DNA of 64,000 nucleotides from Hydrogenophaga intermedia (GTDB lineage: Bacteria > Pseudomonadota > Gammaproteobacteria > Burkholderiales > Burkholderiaceae_C), in NCBI GenBank assembly GCA_945890705.1, contig CAMDCY010000001.1, positions 1 to 64,000 of the forward strand, read 5' to 3'. A program made the position numbers and the translations under genes. Positions 50,555 through 62,900 of the stretch are shown here, one piece after another. The notes under the pieces were generated by a model. It had not been told where the DNA came from and searched no databases. It was given only the letters and a program-made list of their open reading frames with translations. Positions within the stretch are counted from its first letter, which is position 1. Every line of letters begins with the position of its first letter.

Positions 50555-51240
50555 GGGGCTCCTGGGGGGGTGGAATCCGTGGCCGCCGGGTCGGTCGCTT
50601 CGCTGTCGGATGAAAGGGGGGTGGCGTCGGCGCTGGGCACAGCGGCCTCGGGCGCAAACAAATCGCTGGCGTCCAGCCGGGCGGACAAGGCCTCAAAGTC
50701 CAAGCGCTCCAAGGCCGACTCTTGCACATCGTTGCCGTCCAAGGCGGGCAGCTGGTCCAAAGAGGCCAGGCCCAAATCGTCCAAAAATTGGCGCGTCGTG
50801 GCGTACAAAGCGGGTCGGCCCACGGTCTCGCGGTGGCCAATGACCTCCACCCAACCGCGGTCCTCGAGCTGCTTGAGCAAGACCGAGTTGATGGTGACGC
50901 CGCGGATGTCTTCCATGTCGCCGCGCGTCACGGGTTGGCGGTAGGCAATGATGGCCAAGGTTTCCAAGGTGGCACGGGTGTAGCGCGGGGGCTTCTCGGG
51001 GTGCAAGCGGTCCAAAAAAGGACGCATGTCCGGGCGGCTTTGGAAGCGCCACCCCGAGGCGATGCACACCAACTCCACGCCACGCGAGGTCCAATCGAGT
51101 TGCAACTCGGCCAACAAGGTTTTGAGGGTATCGGCTGAGAGCTGGTCTTCAAACAAGGTGCCCATCTCCCGCACGCTGAGCGCTTGGGGGGCACAAATCA
51201 AGGCCGTCTCCAGGATACGCTTGGCATCCGCGGTGTTCAT
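50551..51240 (-). CDS. scpB: ScpB, condensin-like chromosome segregation protein
   Basis: A 229-residue ScpB, partner of SMC and ScpA. Two winged-helix domains fill residues about 1-175 ([18 protein letters not shown] and [19 protein letters not shown] are typical), followed by an acidic tail rich in Ala, Asp and Pro. I prefer ATG 51240; a longer frame adds 20 residues. scpA is not in the window. Its stop overlaps the rluB start by four bases. Confidence 0.93.
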   Translation of the reverse strand: MNTADAKRILETALICAPQALSVREMGTLFEDQLSADTLKTLLAELQLDWTSRGVELVCIASGWRFQSRPDMRPFLDRLHPEKPPRYTRATLETLAIIAYRQPVTRGDMEDIRGVTINSVLLKQLEDRGWVEVIGHRETVGRPALYATTRQFLDDLGLASLDQLPALDGNDVQESALERLDFEALSARLDASDLFAPEAAVPSADATPLSSDSEATDPAATDSTPPGAP

Positions 51241-51359
51241 CGCTGTGGTTCGTCGTGAAAGTGTGAGGTACGGCCCAAGGCCGAGAGAAAGTGGGTTCAC
51301 CCGCCAACAGCGGGGCCCTGCGGGGGCCGAGGGACATGGCCCAAGCCCGTCAACGGCGC

Positions 51360-52385
51360 TCAGGGGAGCGGCGCGCTGGTGCCCTCATTGTAATGGAGCC
51401 CCGCCTCTGCCACCGCGGCCAAGAAATCGCTAGGGGGTTCGGCCAAAAAGGCCAGCGGCTGGCCGCCCACAGGGTGCAAAAAACGCAACTCGCGCGCGTG
51501 CAGCGCTTGGCGCTGCAGCCCCCAGACCACCCGGCCCCCATACACCGTGTCGCCCACCAAGGGGTGGCCCAACCACGCCAAGTGAACCCGGATTTGGTGC
51601 GTGCGCCCGGTGTGCAATTTGCACTTCACCAAGGTCGCCTGTGGGCTGCCGTCCAAACGGTAGACGGTGGTTTGGGCTGGCTTGGCCCCACTGCCGTCGC
51701 CCGAAACCACGGCCATGCGCAAACGGTTGCGGCTGTCGCGGCCAATGGCTTGGTCCACCGTGAGGTTCAGCGGTGAGCGCCATAGGCCATGCGCCAAGGC
51801 CACGTATTCCCGATGCACCTCACGCGCCGCGATGGCTTGCACCAAAGCGTCCATGGCCGTGCGGCTTTTGGCCACCATCATCAGGCCCGAGGTGTCCTTG
51901 TCCAAGCGGTGAACAATGCCGGCCCTGGGCAAATGGCGAGCGCCCTCATGCCAAGCCAACAAACCGTTGAGCAAGGTGCCGTTCCAGTTGCCCGCCGCGG
52001 GGTGTACCACCAAGCCCGCAGGCTTGACGATGACCATCAGGTGCTCATCTTCGAAGACGACCTCAAGCGCCATGGGCTCGGCTTTGAAGGCCTGGGTTTG
52101 CTGGGTCGGGCGCAGCTGCACGCTGAGCGAATCGCCCACCGAGACCTTGGCCGAGGCTTTGCTCGCCGTGACGCCGCGCCACTGCACCGCGCCCTCTTCC
52201 AACAACTGCTGAAGGTAAGAACGTGAAAACTCGGGCACCAGTTCTGCCAGGGCGCGATCGATGCGCCAGCCGTGCATGGACAAAGGTATTTGCAGCGGCC
52301 GGTTTTCTGCCGCCTCAGGCGCACCGTCCCAAGCCACATCGGTTTCGTCGTCGGCGGGAGGCGTCGATATAATTTGCTCAGCCAA
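51360..52385 (-). CDS. rluD: RluD, 23S rRNA pseudouridine synthase
   Basis: A 341-residue RluA/RluD-type pseudouridine synthase. An acidic N-terminus precedes the S4 domain ([24 protein letters not shown]), then the catalytic core with [15 protein letters not shown], whose Asp is the nucleophile; [11 protein letters not shown] near the end is typical. It would modify U1911, U1915 and U1917 of helix 69. I place the start at TTG 52385, with AGGA nine bases upstream; the longer frame would overlap bamD. Divergence from bamD is conserved in proteobacteria. Confidence 0.94.
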   Translation of the reverse strand: MAEQIISTPPADDETDVAWDGAPEAAENRPLQIPLSMHGWRIDRALAELVPEFSRSYLQQLLEEGAVQWRGVTASKASAKVSVGDSLSVQLRPTQQTQAFKAEPMALEVVFEDEHLMVIVKPAGLVVHPAAGNWNGTLLNGLLAWHEGARHLPRAGIVHRLDKDTSGLMMVAKSRTAMDALVQAIAAREVHREYVALAHGLWRSPLNLTVDQAIGRDSRNRLRMAVVSGDGSGAKPAQTTVYRLDGSPQATLVKCKLHTGRTHQIRVHLAWLGHPLVGDTVYGGRVVWGLQRQALHARELRFLHPVGGQPLAFLAEPPSDFLAAVAEAGLHYNEGTSAPLP

Positions 52386-52419
52386 CTTGGGTTGTCCTGT
52401 TTCTAAAGGTGTGCGTACT

Positions 52420-53181
52420 GTGCGTTTATTACCATTATCGACGCTGCGTTTGACGCTGCTCCTCACCGCCGGCATCTTGAGCGCTTGCAGCACCACGGCG
52501 GTCGACCTCACGGTGGGATGGACGCCCGAACAAATTTACGCCGAGGCCTTGGACGAACGTGCGGCGGGCAACACCGACAAAGCCGTCGAATACTTCGAGA
52601 AGCTCGAAGGCCGCGCCGCCGGCACGCCCTTGGCGCAACAGGCCCAGCTCGACAAGGCCTACACACACTACAAAGTCGGCGAGTTGCCTCAAGCACAAGT
52701 CACACTCGACCGCTTCATGCGCCTGCATCCCGCCAGCCCGGCCATGGACTACGCGCTCTACCTCAAAGGCTTGGTGACCTTCAACGACAACCTCGGCTTC
52801 TTGGGCGCCTTGTCCCAGCAAGACCTGTCGGAGCGCGACCAGAAAGCCGCCAAGGATTCGTTCGAGTCCTTTCGCCAACTCATCAGCCGATTCCCCCAAT
52901 CCAAGTACACACCCGACGCGCGAACACGCTTGACGCACATCGTCAACTCCCTCTCGCAATACGAGGTGCACGTGGCGCGTTACTACCACCGCCGAGGCGC
53001 TCACGTGGCAGCCATCAACCGCGCACAAACGGCCATCACCGATTACCCCGGCACGCCGGCTTTGGAAGAGGCGCTGCACCTTTTGGTGTCGTCTTACGAC
53101 GCTCTGGGTATGAACGACTTGCGCAACGACGCGCGGCGCGTGCTCAACGCGAGCTATCCCAACTCTCGCTACCTGCGCTGA
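52420..53181 (+). CDS. bamD: BamD, outer-membrane assembly lipoprotein
   Basis: A 253-residue essential lipoprotein of the BAM complex with a signal peptide and lipobox LSAC (C23), then five TPR-like repeats (for example EQIYAEALDERAAGNTDKAV). I chose GTG 52420, with AAAGG ten bases upstream; GTG 52411 is too close to that site. It is the only plus-strand gene in the last 32 kb and is divergent from rluD, with a 34-base gap. Confidence 0.95.
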   Translation: MRLLPLSTLRLTLLLTAGILSACSTTAVDLTVGWTPEQIYAEALDERAAGNTDKAVEYFEKLEGRAAGTPLAQQAQLDKAYTHYKVGELPQAQVTLDRFMRLHPASPAMDYALYLKGLVTFNDNLGFLGALSQQDLSERDQKAAKDSFESFRQLISRFPQSKYTPDARTRLTHIVNSLSQYEVHVARYYHRRGAHVAAINRAQTAITDYPGTPALEEALHLLVSSYDALGMNDLRNDARRVLNASYPNSRYLR

Positions 53182-53193
53182 GCCGAGGCCCGC

Positions 53194-54297
53194 TCAGGCC
53201 TGACCCAGGTCGCGCAAAGGGTGGTCCTTCGCGGCCCAAGGGCTGACAAAAAACGGCGCCACCATGGCCTCGTTCACGGCCTCCCAGCGCTCAGGTTGCC
53301 AGCGTGGCGCGTGGTCTTTGTCCACCACCAAAGCCCGGATGCCCTCCACCGTTTCGCTGCTCGCGCCGCGTCGCTGCAAATGCCGCGTGTCAAAACAGTG
53401 TTCCACCATGTCGCGCTCCAGGCGCAACTCATCGGCCAAGCCCATGCCGCGCGCGCGGCGGATCTGTACCCACACCACGCGCAGCATCAAGGGCGAGCGT
53501 TGACGCAAGGCGGCCAATGTCGCCAGCGACCATTCGTTGTTGAGGGCCTGCAAGGCTGCGATGGCCTCGTCCCAAGTGGCCGCGCCGAACACCGCGTGGA
53601 TGTCGGCCATGGGCAAGGTGGGCGCCGCGCCGTGGCGTTGTTCGTGCGAGCGGCACCAGTGCACCACCGCCGCTCCGTTTTCAAACGGGGTCTGTGCCAA
53701 GCTCTCCCACAAGCCGGGCAAGCGTGCGGACTCCACGACGCCGTCGGCCAAGCCCACGGCCAGCGCGTCCGCCGCACCCAAAGATTGACCGCTGAGGCCT
53801 AGGTACTCGCCCACGTGGCCTGGGCAGCGGCTCAGGAAGTAACCCCCGCCCACGTCCGGAAACAAACCGATCATCGTCTCGGGCATGGCCAAGCGGCTGC
53901 GCTCGGTGGCCAAGCGCAGGCTGGCCCCTTGCGCCAAGCCCATGCCACCGCCCATGACGATGCCATCCATGAAGGCAATAACCGGTTTGGGGTAGGTGTG
54001 GATCAGGTGGTTGAGTCGGTACTCCTCGGTGAAGAAGTGCCCAAGATCGGGGTCATCGGCGAGCGCAGCTTGATGAAAAAACCGGATGTCACCGCCAGCA
54101 CAAAACGCACCAAACGGCCCAGCTTTGCCCTGCCCGCGAAAAGCCACGGCCAAGACCGCGGGGTCATCGCGCCAAGCCAGCAGCGCCTGGGTCAGCGCGC
54201 GCACCATGTCCAAAGACAAGGCATTGAGGGCTTGGGGGCGGTTGAGTGTGAGGCAGGCCACGCGCCCACGCAGCTCGGCCAAAACGGTGTCGGTCAT
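53194..54297 (-). CDS. 3-hydroxyisobutyryl-CoA hydrolase-like protein (crotonase family)
   Basis: A 367-residue member of the HIBYL-CoA hydrolase group of the crotonase family. GAFCAGGDIRFF, GIVMGGGMGLAQGASLRLATE and MPETMIGLFPDVGGGYFLSR carry the oxyanion and catalytic Glu/Asp positions typical of the hydrolase rather than of simple hydratases. The C-terminal extension (about 250-367) also fits. It would act in valine breakdown, but no other valine genes adjoin it. It converges with bamD. Confidence 0.87.
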   Translation of the reverse strand: MTDTVLAELRGRVACLTLNRPQALNALSLDMVRALTQALLAWRDDPAVLAVAFRGQGKAGPFGAFCAGGDIRFFHQAALADDPDLGHFFTEEYRLNHLIHTYPKPVIAFMDGIVMGGGMGLAQGASLRLATERSRLAMPETMIGLFPDVGGGYFLSRCPGHVGEYLGLSGQSLGAADALAVGLADGVVESARLPGLWESLAQTPFENGAAVVHWCRSHEQRHGAAPTLPMADIHAVFGAATWDEAIAALQALNNEWSLATLAALRQRSPLMLRVVWVQIRRARGMGLADELRLERDMVEHCFDTRHLQRRGASSETVEGIRALVVDKDHAPRWQPERWEAVNEAMVAPFFVSPWAAKDHPLRDLGQA

Positions 54298-54352
54298 GTT
54301 GAATCTCCTGGGCCCATCATCGCCCAGTCGGGGCGCTGAGTGGCCCCAAGGG

Positions 54353-55342
54353 TCAGGCGATGGTATGGCGTTCGCGCCAACCCAAGACTTCGTTGAGCAC
54401 CAAAGCCAAAATCACCAAGCCGCCACCCACCAAGACCTCGCTGGACGGCACCTCGTTGACAAAAGCCCAGGTCAAGGCAATGCCGAAGATCACCTCCAAC
54501 AAGCCCAGGAGCGAAACCTCAGCAGCCTTGAGCACCTGCGCGCACACGACTGACAAGGTGCAAGGCACGGACAACTGCAACCAACCCAACATCGCCAACC
54601 AAGCCACATCGCTGGCGCTGGCCGTGCCAGGCAAAGCCGCGGGCAAGGTGAACAAGGTGGACAGGATCGCACCGAGCAACACCGCGGGCACCAAGTCGAT
54701 GCGCTCGCCTTTGTGTTGCACGCGCTGCACCGCGGTCCAATTGATCGCGCCCGCCAAGGGCACGCACAAAGCCAGACCCGAGCCGATCAGCAGGTCACCG
54801 ATCGGCGTTTGTGGGTCGGCCATGGCCGACCAAAACTGGCTGCCATACATGTACACAATGCCCAGCGCCGCCACCACGATGGTCAACCACGTGCGGTTGG
54901 CCAAACGCTGACCCAAGACCACGCGCGCGAGCAATGCGGTCAACAAAGGCCCCAAGGCCATCAGGATCAACACATTGGCCACGCTGGTGAAGCCCAAGGC
55001 CAGCATGAAGGCGGTGAACATCACCGACCAGCACACCCCTGAGAGCCAGAACGTGCGGGATTCGGGCAGAAAACCCCAATGCCGATGCAGGGTCTCGCCC
55101 CACGCCGATCGCGCGCTGGGGGTGAGCGACGCGGCCTGGGGGGCTTGGCGGCGCGACCAAGCTCGCCACAGCGGCAGCATCCACATCAGGGACAGCACCG
55201 TGAAGGCGCTGCGGTAGAAGGTCACCTCAAAACGCCCGGCCGACTCCAGCACGCGCGAGACCACACCCGCGGTGGACCACAAAATCGTGACCAAGACCAT
55301 CAAAAAGACGGCCTGGGTGTGGGTGAGGCGAACCTGGGCCAT
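54353..55342 (-). CDS. EamA/DMT-family transporter
   Basis: A 329-residue membrane protein with about ten hydrophobic helices and two EamA repeats (ILWSTAGVVSRVLES near residue 20 and a second repeat from about residue 185). Family members export amino acids or other metabolites; the substrate cannot be told. Its ATG overlaps the typA stop by one base (TGATG), so it is co-transcribed with typA. Confidence 0.87.
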   Translation of the reverse strand: MAQVRLTHTQAVFLMVLVTILWSTAGVVSRVLESAGRFEVTFYRSAFTVLSLMWMLPLWRAWSRRQAPQAASLTPSARSAWGETLHRHWGFLPESRTFWLSGVCWSVMFTAFMLALGFTSVANVLILMALGPLLTALLARVVLGQRLANRTWLTIVVAALGIVYMYGSQFWSAMADPQTPIGDLLIGSGLALCVPLAGAINWTAVQRVQHKGERIDLVPAVLLGAILSTLFTLPAALPGTASASDVAWLAMLGWLQLSVPCTLSVVCAQVLKAAEVSLLGLLEVIFGIALTWAFVNEVPSSEVLVGGGLVILALVLNEVLGWRERHTIA

Positions 55343-57165
55343 CAGCTGCGGCTGGCGCGCTTACGGTCGTGTTCCGACAGGTGGCGCTTGCGCAGGCGCA
55401 CGCTCTTGGGCGTGATTTCTACCAACTCGTCGTCCTCGATGAATTCCACACCGTATTCCAGCGTGAGTTCGATCGGGGGCGTGATCTTGATGGCGTCTTC
55501 TTTGCCCGAGACGCGGAAGTTGGTCAGCTGCTTGGTGCGCGTGGCGTTGACCACCAAGTCGTTGTCGCGGCTGTGTATGCCCACGATCATGCCTTCGTAC
55601 ACGGGGTCGTTGGGCTTGACGAACATGCGGCCACGGTCGTCGAGCTTGCCCAAGGCATAGGTGAAGATTTCACCGTCGTCCATGGAGATCAACACACCGT
55701 TTTTGCGGCTGGCGATCTCGCCTTTGTGCGGCTCGTAGCTGTCAAAGATGTTGGAGATCAGGCCAGAGCCACGGGTCAAGTTCAAGAACTCGTTGGTGAA
55801 ACCGATCAGACCACGCGCGGGGATGCGGTACTCCAATCGCACACGGCCTTTGCCGTCGGGCAACATATTGGCCAACTCACCCTTGCGCTCGCCCAGGGCT
55901 TGCATCACGCCGCCTTGGTGCTGCTCTTCGATGTCGGCGGTCACCAACTCGATGGGCTCGCACTTCTCGCCGTTGATTTCGCGGAACACCACGCGGGGCT
56001 TGGACACAGCCAATTCGTAGCCTTCGCGGCGCATGTTTTCCAACAGGATGGTCAGGTGCAATTCGCCGCGACCCATGACTTCAAAAATGCCGTCTTCGTC
56101 GGTTTCGCGCACGCGCAAAGCCACGTTCGATTGCAGTTCTTTTTGCAGGCGGTCCCAGATTTGGCGGCTGGTGACGTACTTGCCTTCTCGACCGGCCAAG
56201 GGGCTGGTGTTGACGCAGAAGTTCATGGTCAGGGTAGGCTCGTCCACCTTGAGCATGGGCAGCGGCGCGGGGTTGGCGACGTCGGTCACGGTCACGCCAA
56301 TGCCGATGTCGGTGATACCGTTGATCAAGACGATGTCGCCAGGGCCGGCTTCGGTGGCTTGCACACGGTCCAGACCTTGAAAGGTCAAGACTTGGTTGAT
56401 GCGACCTTTGATGGACTTGCCATCGGGACCTTCCATGACCATCACGTCCATGTTGGGCTTGATCGTGCCTTGGCTGATGCGGCCCACGCCGATACGACCG
56501 ACGAAGGTCGAGAAGTCCAGCGCAGAGATTTGCAACTGCAGGGGGGCAGCCGGGTCGCCTTTTTGGGCGGGCACGTGCTTGAGAACGGTGCTGAACAGGG
56601 CCGACATATCGGGGCCCCACTGCTCACCGGCTGGACCTTCTTCCAAAGAGGTCCAACCGTTGATGCCCGAGGCGTACACCACGGGGAATTCCAACTGCTC
56701 GTCGGTGGCACCCAGGTTGGCGAACAGGTCGAACGCTTCGTTGATCACCTGCGTTGGGTTGGCACCGGGCTTGTCGACCTTGTTGACCACGACGATGGGC
56801 TTCAAGCCCAAGGCCAAGGCCTTCTTGGTCACGAAGCGGGTTTGGGGCATGGGGCCTTCTTGCGCGTCGATCAACAGCACCACGCCGTCGACCATGGACA
56901 AGGCGCGCTCGACCTCACCACCGAAGTCCGCGTGGCCGGGGGTGTCGACGATGTTGATGTGGGTGCCTTCCCAGCTCACGGCGCAGTTCTTGGCCAGAAT
57001 GGTGATGCCACGCTCGCGTTCGATGGCGTTGTTGTCCATCACGGTGTCCACGACTTTTTCGTGTTCAGCGAAGGTGCCCGACTGGCGAAGCAGCTGGTCC
57101 ACCATGGTGGTTTTGCCGTGGTCAACGTGGGCGATGATGGCGATATTGCGGATTTGTTTCGTCAT
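55342..57165 (-). CDS. typA: TypA/BipA translational GTPase
   Basis: A 607-residue ribosome-binding GTPase of the EF-G group. G1 is AHVDHGKTT (12-20), G3 DTPGHADFG and G4 NKVD; EF-G-like domains III and V and a BipA-specific C-terminal domain follow. It aids 50S assembly and stress adaptation, notably at low temperature. I chose ATG 57165, which overlaps the truB stop as ATGA; upstream frame is inside truB. Confidence 0.96.
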   Translation of the reverse strand: MTKQIRNIAIIAHVDHGKTTMVDQLLRQSGTFAEHEKVVDTVMDNNAIERERGITILAKNCAVSWEGTHINIVDTPGHADFGGEVERALSMVDGVVLLIDAQEGPMPQTRFVTKKALALGLKPIVVVNKVDKPGANPTQVINEAFDLFANLGATDEQLEFPVVYASGINGWTSLEEGPAGEQWGPDMSALFSTVLKHVPAQKGDPAAPLQLQISALDFSTFVGRIGVGRISQGTIKPNMDVMVMEGPDGKSIKGRINQVLTFQGLDRVQATEAGPGDIVLINGITDIGIGVTVTDVANPAPLPMLKVDEPTLTMNFCVNTSPLAGREGKYVTSRQIWDRLQKELQSNVALRVRETDEDGIFEVMGRGELHLTILLENMRREGYELAVSKPRVVFREINGEKCEPIELVTADIEEQHQGGVMQALGERKGELANMLPDGKGRVRLEYRIPARGLIGFTNEFLNLTRGSGLISNIFDSYEPHKGEIASRKNGVLISMDDGEIFTYALGKLDDRGRMFVKPNDPVYEGMIVGIHSRDNDLVVNATRTKQLTNFRVSGKEDAIKITPPIELTLEYGVEFIEDDELVEITPKSVRLRKRHLSEHDRKRASRS

Positions 57166-58127
57166 GTTGCGGTTTCCTGGATTTGCTGGATTTCGATGGG
57201 GCTCAGCAGCCGCCCCGGGATCAACTCGCCGCCTTGTGTGTGGGCAGAACCCAGCAACACGGCAGCACCTTGTGGGGCCATGGCAGGACCGTACACCGCC
57301 CAATGGGGGTGATCGGCCCAATCGCCACGGCGACGCACGCCACTCAAAAAACGCCCTGCACTCTCGGCCTCGAGGCTCAGCGGCGTGTGATCGCTCAGCA
57401 GTTGCTGCACGGGCAGCAAACGCGCCAAGCGTTCGGATTCGGTCATGGCCTCAAGCGCCTCCAGGCCCACACAGTCGGCCTCTTGGAAGGGGCCCGTGGC
57501 CACGCGGCGCAAGGCCGTGAGGTGGCCCCCACAGCCCAAGGCTTCGCCAATGTCTTCACCCAAGGTGCGGATGTAGGTGCCTTTGCTGCAGCTCACGCGC
57601 AGGCGCAGGTAAGGTACCTCACCGCTCAAATCCATGTCCAAGAGCAAGAGCTCGTGGATCACCACCGAGCGCGCAGCGCGCTCCACGGTTTGCCCATCAC
57701 GGGCGTATTCGTACAAGGCCTTGCCGTCTTTTTTGAGGGCGCTGTGCATGGGTGGCACTTGTTCGATGGGGCCGGTGAAGCGGTCGAGCACCTCGACCAC
57801 CTGACCCACCGTGCACTGCACCTGGCGCGTCTGGATGACCTCGCCTTCAGCATCGGCGGTGCTGGTTTGGATGCCCAAACGCACGGTCGTTTCGTAAGTT
57901 TTATCGGCGTCCAAATGCAGCTGACTGAACTTGGTGGCCGCGCCAAAACACAATGGCAAGACGCCGGTGGCCAAGGGGTCGAGCGTACCGGTGTGGCCGG
58001 CTTTTTCGGCGCGCAGCAACCACTTGGCTTTTTGCAAAGCTTGGTTGCTGGACAGGCCCAGCGGTTTATCGAGCAACAGCACCCCATGCACAGGGCGCCG
58101 CTGCACCCGGGTGCGTGGCGCGTGCAT
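57162..58127 (-). CDS. truB: TruB, tRNA pseudouridine-55 synthase
   Basis: A 321-residue TruB. The opening [17 protein letters not shown] and [17 protein letters not shown] (nucleophile D50) are diagnostic; a PUA-like C-terminal domain follows. It makes Psi55 in the T loop of tRNAs. It follows rbfA by three bases and overlaps typA by four. Confidence 0.96.
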   Translation of the reverse strand: MHAPRTRVQRRPVHGVLLLDKPLGLSSNQALQKAKWLLRAEKAGHTGTLDPLATGVLPLCFGAATKFSQLHLDADKTYETTVRLGIQTSTADAEGEVIQTRQVQCTVGQVVEVLDRFTGPIEQVPPMHSALKKDGKALYEYARDGQTVERAARSVVIHELLLLDMDLSGEVPYLRLRVSCSKGTYIRTLGEDIGEALGCGGHLTALRRVATGPFQEADCVGLEALEAMTESERLARLLPVQQLLSDHTPLSLEAESAGRFLSGVRRRGDWADHPHWAVYGPAMAPQGAAVLLGSAHTQGGELIPGRLLSPIEIQQIQETAT

Positions 58128-58130
58128 GGT

Positions 58131-58502
58131 TCAGTCGTCCTGGGCGCGAGAAGACACCGCCTTGGCGATCAAAGCGTTCATATCGGCCGCGCGCTCGGTG
58201 GTGCGGTCAAACAGAAAGTGCAAGGTCGGCACGGTGTGGATGTGCAGGCGCTTGAACAAGCCGCTGCGCAAAAAACCCGCGGCTTGCGTCAAGGCAGCCT
58301 GGGTGTCGTCGGGGTCGCCCACCAAGATGCTGTAGAACACCTTGGCATGCGCGTAATCGGGGGTGACCTCGACCGCCTGGATCGTGACCATGCCCACCCG
58401 TTGGTCTTTGAGCTCGCGCGCGATGAGCTCCGTCAGATCGCGTTGGATCTGATCGGCGACTCGAAAACCGCGGTTGGGCGTGGAAGACTTTTTGGCTGGC
58501 AT
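58131..58502 (-). CDS. rbfA: RbfA, 30S ribosome-binding factor
   Basis: A 123-residue KH-fold factor needed for 16S rRNA 5' end maturation and cold growth. [17 protein letters not shown] and [13 protein letters not shown] are typical. The start is ATG 58502; the longer frame overlaps infB. It follows infB by 11 bases. Confidence 0.95.
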   Translation of the reverse strand: MPAKKSSTPNRGFRVADQIQRDLTELIARELKDQRVGMVTIQAVEVTPDYAHAKVFYSILVGDPDDTQAALTQAAGFLRSGLFKRLHIHTVPTLHFLFDRTTERAADMNALIAKAVSSRAQDD

Positions 58503-58513
58503 GGTGCGGGCGA

Positions 58514-61315
58514 TCAGAGGCTGCGGGCCACTTCCTTGATTTCGAAGAACTCGAGCTGGTCGCCTTCTTTGATCTCGTTGTAGTTCTTGAGCTTGACACC
58601 GCACTCAAAGCCTTCTTTGACTTCGCGAACGTCGTCTTTGAGGCGTTTGAGTGAGTCGAGTTCGCCGGTGTAGACCACCACGTTGTTGCGCAAGAGTCGG
58701 AAATGGGCGCTGCGCGTGACCATGCCGGAGGTGACCATACAGCCGGCAATGGTACCGATCTTGGTGGCCACGAACACGGTGCGGATCTCGGCCATGCCGA
58801 TGATCTCTTCGCGCTTCTCGGGCGCCAACATGCCCGACATGGCGGCCTTGAGCTCGTCGACCGCGTCGTAAATGATGTTGTAGTAACGCAGGTCGATGTC
58901 GTTGCCTTCGGCCAATTTGCGCGCACCCACATCGGCGCGCACGTTAAAGCCAATGATCACGGCCTTGGACGCAATGGCCAAGTTCACATCGGATTCGCTG
59001 ATCGCACCCACGCCGGCATAGACCATCTGCAACTTGATCTCGTCGGTGGAGAGCTTGAGCAAAGACGAAGCCAAGGCTTCTTGTGAACCCTGCACGTCGG
59101 ACTTGATGATGATCGGCAATACCTTGACCTCGCCCGCCGACAGGTCGGTGAACATCGAGTCGAGCTTGGCGGCTTGCTGCTTGGCCAGCTTGGTGTTGCG
59201 GAACTTGCCTGCGCGGTAAGTGGCGATTTCGCGGGCACGGCGCTCATCGGCCATGACCATGAAGTCGTCACCGGCTTGCGGCACATCCGACAGACCTTGG
59301 ATTTCCACAGGAATCGAAGGACCGGCTTCCTTGATGGTTTTGCCGTTTTCGTCGAGCATGGCGCGCACGCGGCCCGAGGTTTGACCCACCAGCACCACAT
59401 CGCCGGTTTTGAGCGTACCGCTTTGCACCAGCACCGTGGCCACCGAGCCACGGCCCTTGTCCAAACGGGCTTCAATGACCAGGCCCTTGGCCATGGCTTG
59501 CACCGGGGCCTTGAGCTCCAGCACTTCGGCTTGCAAGAGCACTTGCTCGAGCAAGGCGTCGATGCCTTCGCCGGACTTGGCCGAAACACCCACAAAGGGG
59601 ACTTCGCCGCCGAACTCTTCAGGCACCACCTCTTCGGCGATCAGCTCGGAGCGCACGCGCTCCAGGTTGATGCCGGGCTTATCGATTTTCGTCAAAGCCA
59701 CGACCATGGGCACACCCGCCGCTTTGGCGTGTTTGATGGCCTCTTTGGTCTGGGGCATGACACCATCGTCGGCCGCACACACCAAGATCACGATGTCGGT
59801 GGCCTGGGCGCCACGGGCGCGCATGGCCGTGAAGGCCTCGTGACCAGGGGTGTCCAAGAACGAGATCATGCCGCGTGGGGTTTCCACATGGTAAGCACCG
59901 ATGTGCTGCGTGATGCCGCCAGCTTCGCCCGCGGCCACTTTGGCACGGCGGATGTAGTCGAGCAGCGAGGTCTTGCCGTGGTCAACGTGGCCCATGACGG
60001 TTACCACAGGGGCGCGGGGCAAGAGCTCCGCGCTTTGAGAAGACACCTCGTCCACGGTGAACGCTTCCGGATCGTCCAACGCCGCCACCACCGCTTGGTG
60101 GCCCATTTCTTCAACCACGATCATGGCCGTGTCTTGGTCCAGCGACTGGTTGATGGTGACCATCTGGCCGAGCTTCATCAGGTGCTTGATAACCTCAGAG
60201 GATTTCACGCTCATCTTGTGCGCGAGTTCACCCACGGTGATGGTCTCAGGCACGTGCACCTCGATGGCCTTGAATTCGGTCGGGGCCGAAAATTGACCCC
60301 CTCCGTCGCGCGAATCGCGGTCGTTGCGACGACCACCGCCACGCGGACCCGAGCGCCAATTGCTGGAGCGACCGGCCGTGGTGTCGCCACGGGTTTTGAT
60401 TTCTTTTTTCTTGCTGGCGTCGTCCTTCCAGGTCGACGACAGGTTCTCAGATTTGACTTCTTTTTTACCGGCGACACCGGTGGTGGTGCTCACCGCGGGG
60501 CGTGCGCTGGGCGTGCCCGCAGGCTTGTGCAGCGTGCCCTTGGCCGCAGCGGGTTTTTCTGGCGGTGGCTCGGGCTTCTTGGCCACCAAGGTGCGCGACG
60601 GCGTGGCCATCATGGCGCGGATACTGGCGGCTTCGGTTTCGGCCTTGCGCCGGCGGTCCACCAAATCGGTGGCTTTGGCCTCCTCCACCTTTTTGGCTTC
60701 GGCTTTTTTCTCTTTGTCGGCTTGCACGGCGACCACGCGGGCGGCTTCCTCAGCGGCAGCCGCAGCGGAGGGTTCAGCCGACGCCGACGCAGCGGCCGAA
60801 GCGGCTTTGGCCGCCACGCGATCGGCTTCGGCTTGGGCTTCGCGGGCCTCTTGGGCTTCGCGCTCCAAGCGCTTTTGTGTCAACTCTTCTTCTTGGCGAC
60901 GCAACAACTCAGCTTGGCGACGCGCGTCTTCTTCGCGACGGGCCAATTCTTCGTGGTCAATGACGGACACCGGTTCGGCGGCGGCAGGCGCCTCGAGCGC
61001 AGGCACCACCTCATCGTCGCGCTGAATGAAGGTGCGTTTTTTGCGCACCTCCACCTGGATCGTGCGGGCACGACCGGTGGCGTCGGCTTGTTTGATCTCG
61101 CTGGTGGATTTCTTCACCAAGGTGATCTTCTTGCGCTCGCCCGTGGCGGTGCCGTGGCTGGTTTTGAGGTGGTTGAGCAAGGCGTGTTTGTCCGCCTCCG
61201 AGACGGCATCGGTCTCGGATTTTTTGCTCACGCCAGCCGCGCTGAGTTGCTCCAACAAAACGTTGGTGGGCTTGTTCAACTCGGCGGCCAATTCGGCTAC
61301 TGTGTTACTGGTCAT
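58514..61315 (-). CDS. infB: Translation initiation factor IF-2
   Basis: A 933-residue IF-2. An N-terminal IF2_N domain (residues 1-50) precedes a long charged, Ala/Glu/Arg-rich helix (about 115-245) and a basic Gly/Arg-rich linker, then a second IF2_N domain (near 350) and the G domain with GHVDHGKTS (442-450). It places initiator tRNA on the 30S subunit with GTP. It lies between nusA (31 bases) and rbfA. Confidence 0.97.
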   Translation of the reverse strand: MTSNTVAELAAELNKPTNVLLEQLSAAGVSKKSETDAVSEADKHALLNHLKTSHGTATGERKKITLVKKSTSEIKQADATGRARTIQVEVRKKRTFIQRDDEVVPALEAPAAAEPVSVIDHEELARREEDARRQAELLRRQEEELTQKRLEREAQEAREAQAEADRVAAKAASAAASASAEPSAAAAAEEAARVVAVQADKEKKAEAKKVEEAKATDLVDRRRKAETEAASIRAMMATPSRTLVAKKPEPPPEKPAAAKGTLHKPAGTPSARPAVSTTTGVAGKKEVKSENLSSTWKDDASKKKEIKTRGDTTAGRSSNWRSGPRGGGRRNDRDSRDGGGQFSAPTEFKAIEVHVPETITVGELAHKMSVKSSEVIKHLMKLGQMVTINQSLDQDTAMIVVEEMGHQAVVAALDDPEAFTVDEVSSQSAELLPRAPVVTVMGHVDHGKTSLLDYIRRAKVAAGEAGGITQHIGAYHVETPRGMISFLDTPGHEAFTAMRARGAQATDIVILVCAADDGVMPQTKEAIKHAKAAGVPMVVALTKIDKPGINLERVRSELIAEEVVPEEFGGEVPFVGVSAKSGEGIDALLEQVLLQAEVLELKAPVQAMAKGLVIEARLDKGRGSVATVLVQSGTLKTGDVVLVGQTSGRVRAMLDENGKTIKEAGPSIPVEIQGLSDVPQAGDDFMVMADERRAREIATYRAGKFRNTKLAKQQAAKLDSMFTDLSAGEVKVLPIIIKSDVQGSQEALASSLLKLSTDEIKLQMVYAGVGAISESDVNLAIASKAVIIGFNVRADVGARKLAEGNDIDLRYYNIIYDAVDELKAAMSGMLAPEKREEIIGMAEIRTVFVATKIGTIAGCMVTSGMVTRSAHFRLLRNNVVVYTGELDSLKRLKDDVREVKEGFECGVKLKNYNEIKEGDQLEFFEIKEVARSL

Positions 61316-61346
61316 TGGGTGTTATCTCCGCTTGGGCCTCCGCTGT

Positions 61347-62846
61347 TCACGATGTTTGCTGCGAGTCGTCACTGGTGAACCAGTGCTCGCGCGCCTTCAT
61401 GATCAGCGCGGTGGCCTCCTCGGCGGTCTGATCCGTGATGTCGGTCAACTCGTCGGTGGCAAGGTCGGCCAAGTCGTCGCGGGTGTGAACACCGGCTTCG
61501 GCCAACTTGGCAATCAGGTCCACGGTCAAGCCAGCCAGATCGCGCAGGTCTTGAGAGACCGTCTCCACGCTTTCTTCTTTGGCAATTTCCATGGTCAACA
61601 GGGCATCTTTGGCGCGAGTGCGCAACTCATTGACGGTGTCTTCGTCGAAAGACTCGATTTCCAACATTTCTTGGATCGGCACATACGCCACCTCTTCCAA
61701 GCTGGTGAAACCTTCGTCGATCAGGATATCGGCAATTTCTTGGTCCACGTCCAATTTGGCCATGAACAACTTGCGGATGCCGTCGGACTCTTCGGCCTGC
61801 TTCTGAGCGGACTCGTCGGCGGTCATGATGTTGATGCGCCAGCCGGTGAGCTCGGAGGCCAAGCGCACGTTTTGACCGCCGCGACCGATCGCGATGGCCA
61901 GGTTTTCTTCGTCCACCACCACGTCCATGGCGTGGCGCTCTTCGTCCACCACGATGGACTGCACGTTGGCCGGGGCCAAAGCACCGATCACGAACTGGGC
62001 AGGGTCTTCGCTCCACAACACAATGTCCACGCGCTCACCGGCGAGCTCATTGGTCACGCCGTTCACACGTGAGCCCCGAACACCCACGCAGGTGCCGATG
62101 GGGTCGATGCGCTTGTCAAAGCTGTGCACGGCGATCTTGGCGCGAGAGCCGGCATCGCGAGCGCAGCCCTTGATGTCGAGCAAGCCTTGTTCGATTTCGG
62201 GCACCTCTTGGCGGAACAACTCCACCATGAATTCGGGTGCCGAACGCGACAGGATGATGGGCGCGCCGCGCAACGTCAGGTCCACTTCCATGATCATGGC
62301 GCGAACGCGGTCACCGGTGCGGAAGTTTTCTTTGGGGATCAGTTCGCCGCGCTTCAAGCGGCCTTCGACGCGGCCCGACTCGATGATCAGGTCGCCCTTG
62401 TCCATGCGCTTGACGGTGCCAACAAACACTTTATCGCCACGCGACATGAAGTCGGTGAGCAGCATCTCGCGCTCAGCGTCGCGGATTTTTTGCAAGATCA
62501 CTTGTTTGGCGGCCATGGCGCCGATGCGGCCAATAGGCACACTCTCGACGGGCTTCTCGAGGTGATCGCCCTCTTCGATGTCGGCGAGTTCGTCACGCGC
62601 GTCGGTGAGCAGCTCTTCGGCGTCGGGGTTTTGCAAACCGGCCGAATCGGGCACCACCAACCAGCGGCGGAAGGTCTCATACGCGCCGGTGTCGGGGTCC
62701 ACGGAGACGCGGATGTCCACATCACCCTTGTAGAGTTTTTTGGTGGCCGAAGCCAGCGCCAATTCAACAGCCCCTAAGACAACGTCACGTTCGACGTTTT
62801 TCTCGCGGGAAATGGCATCGATCAGCATCAACATTTCGCGGTTCAT
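61347..62846 (-). CDS. nusA: NusA, transcription termination/antitermination factor
   Basis: A 499-residue NusA with the N-terminal RNA-polymerase-binding domain, an S1 domain ([20 protein letters not shown]), two KH domains ([17 protein letters not shown] and [17 protein letters not shown]) and two C-terminal acidic repeats, as in E. coli. I chose ATG 62846 with AAGGTGG upstream; GTG 62858 would add four residues and its site is too close. It follows rimP by 54 bases. Confidence 0.97.
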   Translation of the reverse strand: MNREMLMLIDAISREKNVERDVVLGAVELALASATKKLYKGDVDIRVSVDPDTGAYETFRRWLVVPDSAGLQNPDAEELLTDARDELADIEEGDHLEKPVESVPIGRIGAMAAKQVILQKIRDAEREMLLTDFMSRGDKVFVGTVKRMDKGDLIIESGRVEGRLKRGELIPKENFRTGDRVRAMIMEVDLTLRGAPIILSRSAPEFMVELFRQEVPEIEQGLLDIKGCARDAGSRAKIAVHSFDKRIDPIGTCVGVRGSRVNGVTNELAGERVDIVLWSEDPAQFVIGALAPANVQSIVVDEERHAMDVVVDEENLAIAIGRGGQNVRLASELTGWRINIMTADESAQKQAEESDGIRKLFMAKLDVDQEIADILIDEGFTSLEEVAYVPIQEMLEIESFDEDTVNELRTRAKDALLTMEIAKEESVETVSQDLRDLAGLTVDLIAKLAEAGVHTRDDLADLATDELTDITDQTAEEATALIMKAREHWFTSDDSQQTS

Positions 62847-62900
62847 ATCAGTGGCCACCTTTCCAATTCACGTGTTCATTCAATTCAATACACCAGACCA

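Noticed and set aside
53194-55342. The CoA hydrolase plus DMT transporter as a transferred island
   Set aside because: Codon style is like the neighbours, the transporter overlaps typA by one base, and no mobile element borders the pair.
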